Position numbers and translations under genes: made by a program
In this document: positions 1 through 8,139 of the stretch, piece by piece
Layout of the letters: each line of letters starts with the position of its first letter
Numbering within the stretch: position 1 is the stretch's first letter
Source: Anaerolineae bacterium
GTDB taxonomy: Bacteria; Chloroflexota; Anaerolineae; Anaerolineales; E44-bin32
DNA: 46,541 bases
Direction: 5' to 3'
Assembly (NCBI GenBank): GCA_011192015.1
Contig: DUET01000078.1
Coordinates: 78,854-125,394, forward strand
Notes under the pieces: generated by a model
The model's database searches: none
Seen by the model: the letters and a program-made list of their open reading frames with translations, nothing else
Told to the model about the DNA's origin: nothing

Positions 1-2201
1 CAATCCGGATAATTCGCACATCCGTAAAACACTCGGCCTTTGCGCGTGCGCCGCTCGACCAATTCACCCGCATCCAGCGGACAGCGAACTCCAATCTTCT
101 CCAGCCAAGGTTCGGTATATCTGCACGCCGGAAAATTCGAGCATCCCACAAACTTACCGAAGCGCCCATGCCTTACGATGAGTTGGCCCCCATCTTCCGG
201 GCAAAGACGATCGAGAACCTCCGTCTCTGCCTTCACCTCAGGCATCAATTCCTTCGCGCGCTCCACCTGAACCTCGAACGGCTCGTAGAACGCACGCACC
301 ACTTCCACCCATTCTTGATCCCCCCTGGCAATATCATCGAGCTCATTCTCCATGCGTGCCGTGAAACCGATATCCACGATCTCCGGGAAATGCTCGACAA
401 TGAGTTCGTTAACCGTCTCACCGATTTCCGTTGGAAACAATCGCCTTCTGACTCTCTCCACATATCCTCTCTGCTGAAGCGTACCCATGATTGGGGCATA
501 GGTCGATGGTCGACCGATTCCATTCTCCTCGAGAGTGCGTACGAGAGAGGCTTCTGAATAGCGCGTGGGGGGTTGTGTGAAATGCTGCTCCGGATGGATA
601 TCCACCAACTCCAACCGCCGCCCTTTCTCAAGTTCGGGCAGGCGTTCCACCATCATCACGCGATCTTCTTCCTGGTTTTCGTTTTTCCGCTTTTGATCCT
701 TGTACACCTTCAGGAAGCCATCGAAGCGCAGGCTGGATGCGGAGAAACGAAGATCATATCGATGCCTCTCGGTATATGCCTCGATATCGACCCTGAGCGT
801 GTCATAGATCGCGGGGTTCATCTGTGAGGCCACAAACCGCTTCCATATCAACTCGTAGAGCTTTCGTTGTTCTGGGCTCAAATAGGCCGTCGCTTCTTGT
901 GGTGATCGCATCACAGAGGTTGGGCGTATGGCTTCATGCGCTTCCTGTGCGCCGCGTGCGCGCGTTTGATGCCTGACCGGCTCATCCGGTAAATACATAT
1001 CTCCAAAATTGCGCTTGATCAGATCACGCGCATCCGCCAATGCTTGCGCAGATACATGGGTCGAATCGGTGCGCATATAGGTGATCATGCCGACTGCTTC
1101 ACCCTCTCCCAGCTCAATTCCTTCATAGAGCTGCTGCGCAACGATCATTGTCTTTCTGGCGCTGAAACCCAGCCTCCGAGAAGCTGCTTGCTGCAGAGAA
1201 CTGGTGATGAAAGGTGCAGCCGGTTTGCGATTTCTTGTGCCTTTGCGTAGATCGGAGACACTGTAATCCGCATCGCGCATGTCGGCCACAACCGGCATTA
1301 CCTGTTCTTCTGATTCAAGCGATACATTCTCGCCGTCGATCTTCCTCAGTTGGGCTCGAAAGGATGGTGGTGACTCTGGGGATAGAAGTTCTGCATCAAT
1401 GGTCCAATATTCCTGCGGGACGAATGCCCGAATTTCGTTTTCTCGGTCCACGATCAAACGCAGGGCTACAGATTGAACGCGCCCTGCGGATAGCCGCCCG
1501 CGAACTTTCGTCCACAGCAATGGGCTCAGGTTATATCCAACGAGCCTGTCGAGAATGCGTCTTGCCTGCTGCGCATCCACCAAATTCATATCGATCGATC
1601 GCGTTTCCTTGAAGGCTTTCTCAATCGCATCGCGTGTGATCTCATGGAAAACTACCCTCTTTGCTCGTTCTGGCTCGATCTCTGCTGCTTCCAGCAAGTG
1701 CCAGGCGATAGCTTCCCCTTCCCTATCCAGATCGGTCGCCAAATACACCGCCTCGGCTTTCTGGGCGGCAGCTTTGAGCTCTTTGACGACAGGGCGTTTC
1801 TCGTTAGGTACCCGGTAACGCGGTTTGAAGTTGTCTTCTGTATCCACGGATAGTTTCGAGCGCAGCAGATCCCTCACATGCCCGACCGATGCTTTGACCT
1901 GATATCCCTTTCCCAGGAAATTACTGATCGTCCGTGCCTTGGCTGGTGATTCCACAATCACCATGCGCCCTTTGCGCTTCTTGGACGCGCTCCTCGAACG
2001 TTGAGATTTCGTGCCCGTTGATTTCTCCGGTCTCTCAGGAGGCTCGAGACCGGCATGTTGCTCAGTCCTACCCATACGATAGAGCTTTGTCCCGCAAACA
2101 GAACAAACACCCTTTGTAGCTGGTGTACCATTCGACGTGAAAGTAGCCTCTGCGGCCTCCATGGGTTGCTTCTGCTTGCAGCGCATACAATAAGCTTCCA
2201 C
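1..2201 (-). CDS. topA: DNA topoisomerase I with N-terminal zinc ribbon, 3' end cut by window edge
   Basis: Type IA topoisomerase that relaxes negatively supercoiled DNA. The frame reads without interruption from about 2207 to base 1, where it still encodes a C-terminal zinc finger (reading FYGCANYPD), so the gene continues left of the window. The TOPRIM start reads MVIVESPAKARTI at about residue 80, and the catalytic Tyr lies in ITYMRTDS, codon 1077-1079 (about residue 375). A first C-terminal zinc finger reads FVGCSNFPAC. Residues 1-50 form an extra domain with CMRC and CSVCGTKL cysteine pairs, resembling the DUF5679 zinc ribbon, joined by a basic Ser/Lys-rich linker. An ATG at 2207 touches the GAGGAG ribosome-binding site directly, so the GTG at 2201, six bases from it, is preferred. 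It lies 13 bases after manC and is probably cotranscribed with dprA and manC. Confidence 0.96.
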   Translation of the reverse strand, partial: MEAYCMRCKQKQPMEAAEATFTSNGTPATKGVCSVCGTKLYRMGRTEQHAGLEPPERPEKSTGTKSQRSRSASKKRKGRMVIVESPAKARTISNFLGKGYQVKASVGHVRDLLRSKLSVDTEDNFKPRYRVPNEKRPVVKELKAAAQKAEAVYLATDLDREGEAIAWHLLEAAEIEPERAKRVVFHEITRDAIEKAFKETRSIDMNLVDAQQARRILDRLVGYNLSPLLWTKVRGRLSAGRVQSVALRLIVDRENEIRAFVPQEYWTIDAELLSPESPPSFRAQLRKIDGENVSLESEEQVMPVVADMRDADYSVSDLRKGTRNRKPAAPFITSSLQQAASRRLGFSARKTMIVAQQLYEGIELGEGEAVGMITYMRTDSTHVSAQALADARDLIKRNFGDMYLPDEPVRHQTRARGAQEAHEAIRPTSVMRSPQEATAYLSPEQRKLYELIWKRFVASQMNPAIYDTLRVDIEAYTERHRYDLRFSASSLRFDGFLKVYKDQKRKNENQEEDRVMMVERLPELEKGRRLELVDIHPEQHFTQPPTRYSEASLVRTLEENGIGRPSTYAPIMGTLQQRGYVERVRRRLFPTEIGETVNELIVEHFPEIVDIGFTARMENELDDIARGDQEWVEVVRAFYEPFEVQVERAKELMPEVKAETEVLDRLCPEDGGQLIVRHGRFGKFVGCSNFPACRYTEPWLEKIGVRCPLDAGELVERRTRKGRVFYGCANYPD

Positions 2202-2214
2202 AAACATCTCCTCG

Positions 2215-3318
2215 TTATAAGTACTCGTTCTTTCTTCTTTCGTTCAATCTTTCTACCAGAAGCCGGACTTCCTCTGCCCTTGCGCGCGGACATATCAGAA
2301 TCGCATTGCCGGATTCCACCACAATCAAATCCTTCACACCAAGCAATGCGATCAATCTTCGTTCCTCTTCCCGATCTTCTTGAAAGACGAGCGTCTCGTT
2401 CGTGTCGATGGCCAGGATCTCATTGCCCAACAGCAGATTCCCATCTTGATCTTCCTGCAGAATATCGACCAAGCCGCTCCATCCCCCAATATCAAACCAG
2501 CCCAATTCATCAGCAACGATCATGGCCACCTTCTCTGCGCCTTCCATGACCCCGTAATCAATGGTTTCGCTTTGAAGTTCTACCCAAACCCTATCCAATA
2601 CGTTCTTCTGGTCCGTTCTGCCCAGCGCTTCCCGAATCCTGTTCAAACCTGCAGTCAAATCAGGCATCTGCGAGCCCAGTTCATTCAGGATCACACTCGG
2701 CTTCCAGATGAACATCCCCGAATTCCATGCATAATCCCCCTGCTCGATGTAGGTTTCAGCCAATGAAGCTGATGGTTTCTCCTTGAAACCCTCCACGCTG
2801 TAGGCGGCGAGTCCGCCGATGTTTCCCAAACGCTCCTTCCGGTGGATGTAACCATATCCTGTTGAAGGATGTGTGGGAGTGATCCCGAGCGTGACCAGAT
2901 GCTCCTGCTTCGCCAGTTCGTATGCGGCTGAAAGACAATTCCGGAAGAGCTCGTCGTTCTTCATGTAGTGATCCGCCGGCAGGCATGCCATCACGCAATC
3001 TCCATACCTCTCCTGCAGCATGATCGCACCAAGTCCGATCACGGACGCCGTTCCTCTGGGACACGGCTCCTTCAGAAAATTGCCCTCTGGAATCACTGGG
3101 ACTTGCTCGCGAAGCGCATCCGCTTGCTCCTCGATCGTTACGACATGGATGCGTTCCGCTGGTATCAATGGCAGCAATCTGTCGACCGTCATTTGGAAGA
3201 GGGATCGATCCCCGACCAACTTCAATAGCTGTTTCGGTCGCGTCCGTCTGGATAGCGGCCACAATCGTGTCCCCCCACCGCCCGCCATGATCAAGGCGAA
3301 ATAATCATCAGACATCAT
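2215..3318 (-). CDS. manC: Mannose-1-phosphate guanylyltransferase
   Basis: Makes GDP-mannose from mannose-1-phosphate and GTP, a cytoplasmic step feeding glycan or mannolipid synthesis. The nucleotidyltransferase signature MAGGGGTRLWPLSRR is at residues 11-25, followed by PKQ. The mid-domain has FKEKP and YAWNSGMFIWK, both characteristic of this family. At 367 residues it is the short, single-function type without the C-terminal cupin isomerase domain of the bifunctional enzyme. Two consecutive ATG codons (3318 and 3315) overlap the dprA stop, implying translational coupling. A sugar nucleotide gene between dprA and topA is an odd neighbour; no other GDP-mannose gene is in the window. Confidence 0.93.
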   Translation of the reverse strand: MMSDDYFALIMAGGGGTRLWPLSRRTRPKQLLKLVGDRSLFQMTVDRLLPLIPAERIHVVTIEEQADALREQVPVIPEGNFLKEPCPRGTASVIGLGAIMLQERYGDCVMACLPADHYMKNDELFRNCLSAAYELAKQEHLVTLGITPTHPSTGYGYIHRKERLGNIGGLAAYSVEGFKEKPSASLAETYIEQGDYAWNSGMFIWKPSVILNELGSQMPDLTAGLNRIREALGRTDQKNVLDRVWVELQSETIDYGVMEGAEKVAMIVADELGWFDIGGWSGLVDILQEDQDGNLLLGNEILAIDTNETLVFQEDREEERRLIALLGVKDLIVVESGNAILICPRARAEEVRLLVERLNERRKNEYL

Positions 3319-4436
3319 CCAATCCTATAACCAGCACGTCTCTCCCTGGCGCGAACGTATTGCATTCCCCCCACCTGCTGCACACGCCCCTTGATTTCCA
3401 ACATGGCGAGCGCTGCCGTGACCTCCGATGCTTCCAATCCGCACTGGATTTGGATCTCATCGACATGCAGTGGATCCCGGCTCAGGGTTTTATACACGCG
3501 CCGTTCCGTCTCATCTTCAGGCAGTTCCAGATCCACCTGCTCCTGCCTGGTGATCAACTCCAGGTTCAAGCCTTCCAGCAGGTCGTCCGCAGAATTGAGA
3601 GGACGAGCTCCCGATTGTATCAATCGATTCGTCCCACGGCTCATAGGGCTGTAGATACTTCCCGGCACCGCAAATAGCTCTCTTCCTTGTTCAGCTGCAA
3701 AGTCCGCTGTTATCAGGGCGCCGCTCCCCTCCCCCGCTTCCACAATCACGACCGCCAAGGACAACCCCGAAATGATCCGATTACGCGGCGGGAAATTTCG
3801 TCCCTCGGGCTTTGTCCCCAACGGATAATCCGTGAGCACAGCACCTGATTGGCAGATGCGCTCTGCAAGATGGGTGTGTTCGGGAGGATAGATTTGATCC
3901 AGTCCACTTCCCAACACAGCCAACGTTCGGCCTCCTGCATCCAGGCACGATCGATGTGCGATTCCGTCGATGCCACGCGCCATGCCCGATACAACCGTAA
4001 CCCCATTGGCCGCCAAAGTTGCGGCAAGATCCTCGGTTACGGTTCTGCCATACGGAGTTACTTGCCTCGTGCCGACCAATGCGGCTGCCCAACGATCTCG
4101 ACTGGTAAGCTCTCCCCAACAATACAGCACAGGGGGTGGTGCATTGATCTCTCGCAGGCGTTCAGGATAGTCCGGATCTTGCCAGGTGATGATCTGGAAA
4201 CCGGCCTCCTGCAATCGCCCCATCTCTTCATCAAGGTCGAGACGGCTTCGGGTCTCGATCAATTCATTCACCAAGGATGGACTCAAGCCTGCCCTTCCGA
4301 GGTTCGACGGCGACGCATTCCATGCATCTTCAATGTCACCAAACACCGTCAGGAGTCTATCAAGTCTGGCAGGTCCGATTCCATAAACACGGTTGAAGCC
4401 CACCCAATATCGCTTCTTGTCCCCCTTCTCGCTCAC
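3315..4436 (-). CDS. dprA: DNA-processing protein DprA (Smf family)
   Basis: Loads RecA on incoming single-stranded DNA during natural transformation; widely present also in organisms not known to be competent. The Rossmann-like DprA core is visible: ALVGTRQVTPYG, VVSGMARGIDGIAH, AVLGSGLDQIYPPEH, and FPPRNRIISGLS, then EAGEGSGALITADFAAEQGR. An N-terminal helix-hairpin-helix-like segment reads YGIGPARLDRLL. The C-terminal 65 residues look like the winged-helix domain often found in the family. The GTG at 4436 is preferred as start because a GAGGTGG ribosome-binding site precedes it; an upstream ATG at 4475 in the same frame lacks one. The 3' end overlaps manC by four bases. Confidence 0.94.
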   Translation of the reverse strand: MSEKGDKKRYWVGFNRVYGIGPARLDRLLTVFGDIEDAWNASPSNLGRAGLSPSLVNELIETRSRLDLDEEMGRLQEAGFQIITWQDPDYPERLREINAPPPVLYCWGELTSRDRWAAALVGTRQVTPYGRTVTEDLAATLAANGVTVVSGMARGIDGIAHRSCLDAGGRTLAVLGSGLDQIYPPEHTHLAERICQSGAVLTDYPLGTKPEGRNFPPRNRIISGLSLAVVIVEAGEGSGALITADFAAEQGRELFAVPGSIYSPMSRGTNRLIQSGARPLNSADDLLEGLNLELITRQEQVDLELPEDETERRVYKTLSRDPLHVDEIQIQCGLEASEVTAALAMLEIKGRVQQVGGMQYVRARERRAGYRIG

Positions 4437-4604
4437 CTTGCCACCTCTTTTCTCTGGGCCGGCTGAGCATACCATGTCGATTTTACGAGAGTCAAGCTAC
4501 GCTCAAGTTCTCCGATTGCCTTCTCATCCATTGAGGAAATTGGGTGATGCCTTCCATCGATATTAGCAACGGAGTGCCCTAATCAATATTTCACTCGTTC
4601 CTAT

Positions 4605-5744
4605 TCATCCTTCGGACTCGATGAAAATCGACTCGCGCAAGGTTTCTTCGATGATCTTATCCACGCCGATTTCGGTTTCGATCGCATCAATCACGTCGTA
4701 GTTCGCCCGTGTTGCAGGATGCCTGCTGATCAGCGAACAACAATCCTTGTACGATCCGATGGATAGCCCGTAGACGCCGATACGCTTTGCTTGATTGGTG
4801 ATTTCTATTTTGTCATACCCGATCACGGGCCTGAACATGGGCATGGATATCGCATGATCTACAGCGATCATGTTTTCCAGAGTCTGCGATGCCACTTGGC
4901 CAAGATTATCCCCGCTGAATAAAGCTCTGGCTCGTTGCTTATGGGCCAGCAGTTCCGCTGTGCGCGCCATGAATCGTCTGAACACCACCAACTCATGCCT
5001 GCGCAGCATCTTCGGTAATCCTGAACTCGCGATCTGAAATCGATGATAGGGTACGTAGTGTATGCCTATGGATGCGTTGAATTCCTTCAACCTGCGCGCC
5101 AATTTCCCTATCTTCGCTTCATGGGCTTCTTGCGCTTGTGACATGGCATAGAAATGCACCAGCTCGATTCTGCATCCTCGCTTGGCCATCAAGTAGCAAG
5201 CCACGGCAGAATCCATTCCGCCTGAAAACAACCCCATCAGCTTCCCGGAAACCCCCACGGGTAGACCTCCCGGGCCTCTCTTCTTCTCTGTAAAAACCAA
5301 TGCCCCCGAATGCGTGATCTCGATGAACAGCGTGAGATGCGGATGTGTCAGATCCACATCCAGTCCTGTCGCATCTTGAACGCGCTGACCAATCTCAATC
5401 TCCAATTCATGGGAATTGAGTTCGAATCTCTTATCGGCAACTTTGGCTCGAACCGCAAAGGACTGCGGTCGGTCCCGAAGCCTGCGCGTGACCTCAATCG
5501 CCTTCGATCCAATCTCCTCCACATTGGTTGCTGTTCTATCGACCTCCGCCCACCAGGCGATACCGAATACGGTGCTCAGATCAAGACCACTTTCAGCACG
5601 CAGCAGAATCCTTCCCGGCAGCCGCCAGGATTTCAGGATGCCGTTCTTCTGGGCGATGTTCTTGATGAGCTTCTTTTCAAAAGACGCCCGATTCCGCCCT
5701 TTCAATCCAATTTCAGCGTAGTGGACAACGTAAGTGGTTTCCAT
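4605..5744 (-). CDS. thiI: tRNA 4-thiouridine synthase ThiI, rhodanese-less form
   Basis: Uses ATP to activate U8 of tRNA and inserts sulfur to make 4-thiouridine; also linked to thiamine thiazole synthesis. Residues 1-170 fit the ferredoxin-like plus THUMP domains (AEIGLKGRNR near the start). The PP-loop ATPase motif GLFSGGMDSAVACYL is at about 172-186. The domain ends with a conserved DCCSL near residue 337. With 379 residues it lacks the C-terminal rhodanese domain present in the enterobacterial enzyme, so sulfur must come from a separate donor, as known for Bacillus-type ThiI. It is monocistronic, with a TATAAT box only nine bases upstream of the ATG. Confidence 0.95.
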   Translation of the reverse strand: METTYVVHYAEIGLKGRNRASFEKKLIKNIAQKNGILKSWRLPGRILLRAESGLDLSTVFGIAWWAEVDRTATNVEEIGSKAIEVTRRLRDRPQSFAVRAKVADKRFELNSHELEIEIGQRVQDATGLDVDLTHPHLTLFIEITHSGALVFTEKKRGPGGLPVGVSGKLMGLFSGGMDSAVACYLMAKRGCRIELVHFYAMSQAQEAHEAKIGKLARRLKEFNASIGIHYVPYHRFQIASSGLPKMLRRHELVVFRRFMARTAELLAHKQRARALFSGDNLGQVASQTLENMIAVDHAISMPMFRPVIGYDKIEITNQAKRIGVYGLSIGSYKDCCSLISRHPATRANYDVIDAIETEIGVDKIIEETLRESIFIESEG

Positions 5745-5753
5745 GTCCCAAAG

Positions 5754-5759
5754 ATTATA
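5754..5759 (-). promoter_or_regulatory. Promoter -10 box of thiI, implying a leaderless transcript
   Basis: A perfect TATAAT reads on the minus strand with its last base nine bases before the thiI ATG (5744). Transcription starting six to eight bases after the box would begin within a few bases of the start codon. No clear ribosome-binding site precedes the ATG and no strong -35 element is seen, so a leaderless mRNA is likely. The start site itself is inferred. Confidence 0.55.
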
Positions 5760-5868
5760 CTAAACGCTTTATATTCCCCTTTCAGGGATCCATTTTAGAA
5801 TGGTACATAAGGATGAAGGGCTTCTACAGTTCGTCATGATAAGCTTAGAATCTCACCGGAGGTGGAGA

Positions 5869-6816
5869 ATGCATGACGATGCGCGTCCCGCGCTTCCCCC
5901 CATCAAACATTCTCGGCTCGTGCTCAGTATCATTGCATGCTTGCTCCTGTTTCTTCCTTCGTTGACCAGTTGCGAGGGTTTGCCCAATGTGGACACGACC
6001 GCTCTTGCACAAACCGCCGTTGCGTTGCAAACCATGAATCCCTTTGCCACCTCCTCTCTTCAAGATCCCATCCAGCCCTCTCCAACGCTCGAAGTTTCCC
6101 CATTGCTTTGGGTAGCGCCCTCCGAAACACCTTTACCCACCGACGCGGTTGAGGGAAGTTTGATTCGCGCTAGCTATGACATCGCTGCGGATTGGGGTCC
6201 TGGTCATATGCACGATGATTTCAACGATCCCGAAACCGGCATCTTCTCCTGCCACGAGATCGGCACCAGCAAATCGTGGTATGGAGACGACGGTCGGTAC
6301 CATATCAGTTACGAGGATCGCGGCCGCTATGTCTGGTTCTGGACGGCTGTTGACATCCTCAATGTGTACGTAGATGTGGTCGTTATCAATGGGCAGGAAT
6401 GTGTCGATCGCGACAGCGCGGGATTGGTCATTCGAGGCAATCAGGGTACCGATGAGGGTTACCTCTTCGGCATCACTTGCGGAGGCCAATTCCACATTGG
6501 CTTCAAGGGAGGCCCGAATCCAAGCAACGCGATCTGCTCCGTTGTCGATCAAAATACGTGGAATTGTTCATCACTCACAACGCTTCATGAGAACGAATAC
6601 ATCTCTACAGGACCGGGAGCGATCAACCGCATTGGTGTACTCACGAACAATAAGCATCTCACCTTCTACATCAACGGCCAGTATGCATACTATATCCACA
6701 CCGATGATTTTGCTGACTTCAACACGACCGGGAACGTCGCCCTCTACCTGGGAACTTTCCAGGAATTGAACGCCGAAGTAAGTTTTGAGGATTTCAACCT
6801 TTGGTCTTCCCCATAG
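5869..6816 (+). CDS. Secreted lipoprotein with lectin/LamG-like domain
   Basis: A 315-residue protein of unknown role. A hydrophobic segment ending in LPSLTSC is a typical lipobox, so the mature protein should be a membrane-anchored lipoprotein. A Thr/Pro/Ser-rich stretch of about 70 residues follows. The C-terminal 190 residues (DDFNDPETGIFS onward, ending VALYLGTFQELNAEVSFEDFNLW) look like a concanavalin/LamG-type jelly roll of the kind found in family-16-like or 3-keto-disaccharide hydrolase-like domains. No catalytic residues can be assigned. The ATG at 5869 is chosen over one at 5800 because GGAGGTGG precedes it. It is the only plus-strand gene in the first 18 kb and is divergent from thiI. 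Confidence 0.8.
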   Translation: MHDDARPALPPIKHSRLVLSIIACLLLFLPSLTSCEGLPNVDTTALAQTAVALQTMNPFATSSLQDPIQPSPTLEVSPLLWVAPSETPLPTDAVEGSLIRASYDIAADWGPGHMHDDFNDPETGIFSCHEIGTSKSWYGDDGRYHISYEDRGRYVWFWTAVDILNVYVDVVVINGQECVDRDSAGLVIRGNQGTDEGYLFGITCGGQFHIGFKGGPNPSNAICSVVDQNTWNCSSLTTLHENEYISTGPGAINRIGVLTNNKHLTFYINGQYAYYIHTDDFADFNTTGNVALYLGTFQELNAEVSFEDFNLWSSP

Positions 6817-7027
6817 AAGTGTTTCCTTTCGGGAGCTATTAACAGAGCCATCAGCTTCCAGGTCCTCATCGGGTTTCTCCCCATCGTTCTCTCAACTGCA
6901 TCCAGAGGAGACGCTTGCGCCCCGGTTGTCTCTTTTCCTTGCCTCTCATGTAAGAGAAAGGCTCAATTCATGTATCTTTGTTCTGTAGAAACGCCTCCTG
7001 TGAAGCCGTCCGCAGAGCATTATCGAC

Positions 7028-8014
7028 CTAATCCCTTCGCCCTAGTGCGGGTGGATCCTCCCCGTTGTAGGGCATCTCTCTTTGGGGTTCCCTGGCTCCG
7101 ATCAATTTTTCCTCGAAGCGTCCCAGCTTGAGATCTGCTTCCTCGTACTTCTTGCGTGCACGCTCCACATGCCCGCCTAACGTAGTGAAATCTTCTCTGA
7201 AGCGCCCAAAATCTCCCTGCAAGCGTGATAAATAGCGCATGATCTCTTGGGCTTGTTTCTCGATTTGAAGCCCTTTCAGGCCCAAGCAAATCGCCTGCAG
7301 GTAGGCATAGAAGCTATTTGGCGAAACAGGGATCACCCTTCGTTCCAGCGCATGGAAGATGATGCTCTGATCGTCCCCCAATCCCTCGTCTTTGATGATG
7401 GTTTCGTAGTACACATTCTCTGCCGGGATATACATCAAAGCGAAATCCAGCGTTCCCTCATCCGGTAAGATGTATTTCGCCGCGATGGAATCGATGTGTC
7501 GCTTCACGGCGCGGATGAATTCCCTCTTGTGTTTGATCCGCTCCCCTTCCTCGGCGGCGACAATCAAACGTTGGAAGCTCTCCAGGGGGAATTTTGCATC
7601 CACCGGAACCATGCCTCCCTGAAGCACGATCACCGCATCGACACGTTCTCCACTCCGAAAACCATGATTCAGCTCATATTGTTCAGGCGCCAAGGTTTGC
7701 CCCAGCAGATCGCCCAGAAACAGCTCCCCTATACCTCCTCTCACTTTCGGCGCTCTCAGAAGATCCCCCAAACCGGAGATTTCCTTGCCCACCTGCTCCA
7801 TGTGCCTGCTGGCTTCGGTCAGTTTGCCCAGCGTTTCTCGGATCTGTCCAAAGGATTCGCTCGTTCCCTTCTGCATCACGGTGCTCTCGATCAATTTTTC
7901 GTTGATGGCATTCATTCTCGATCGAGTCTGCAGGTAGAACCATACAAATCCCACAAAGAGTGCCACCAAAGCGAACGCGATGAACATCAATGCAATCGTG
8001 ACTGTTGTTTCCAT
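7028..8014 (-). CDS. rmuC: RmuC family DNA recombination protein
   Basis: RmuC proteins are predicted membrane-anchored nuclease-like factors that limit recombination at inverted repeats. Residues 5-28 form one transmembrane segment, followed by a coiled-coil region (about 30-85). The conserved core is recognisable: GGIGELFLGDLLGQ, VDAVIVL, PVDAKFPLESF, and the tail segment LPDEGTLDFALMYIPAENVYYE and RVIPVSPNSFYAYLQ. Its 328 residues are shorter than the enterobacterial protein because the coiled coil is short. It stands alone, 125 bases after nadB, with a modest AGGA ribosome-binding site. Confidence 0.9.
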   Translation of the reverse strand: METTVTIALMFIAFALVALFVGFVWFYLQTRSRMNAINEKLIESTVMQKGTSESFGQIRETLGKLTEASRHMEQVGKEISGLGDLLRAPKVRGGIGELFLGDLLGQTLAPEQYELNHGFRSGERVDAVIVLQGGMVPVDAKFPLESFQRLIVAAEEGERIKHKREFIRAVKRHIDSIAAKYILPDEGTLDFALMYIPAENVYYETIIKDEGLGDDQSIIFHALERRVIPVSPNSFYAYLQAICLGLKGLQIEKQAQEIMRYLSRLQGDFGRFREDFTTLGGHVERARKKYEEADLKLGRFEEKLIGAREPQREMPYNGEDPPALGRRD

Positions 8015-8139
8015 TGCTCATCCATTCCTATCGGTCTTCCGATCACCGATATCGGATTCCCTCAGCCGCTGTTGCCAGGTGTCCACGCCCTCACCTGGCC
8101 TCGTTTTTCTTCCATTGCGTTGCTTCGTTGGGGGTCCGA

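Noticed and set aside
1958-2293. A 111-residue minus-strand frame over the topA start.
   Set aside because: It is in the wrong frame relative to the zinc ribbon and TOPRIM sequence.
7237-7250. A 14-base match to the micropeptide coding sequence inside rmuC.
   Set aside because: It lies in a conserved rmuC stretch in another reading frame with no ATG or ribosome-binding site; chance match.
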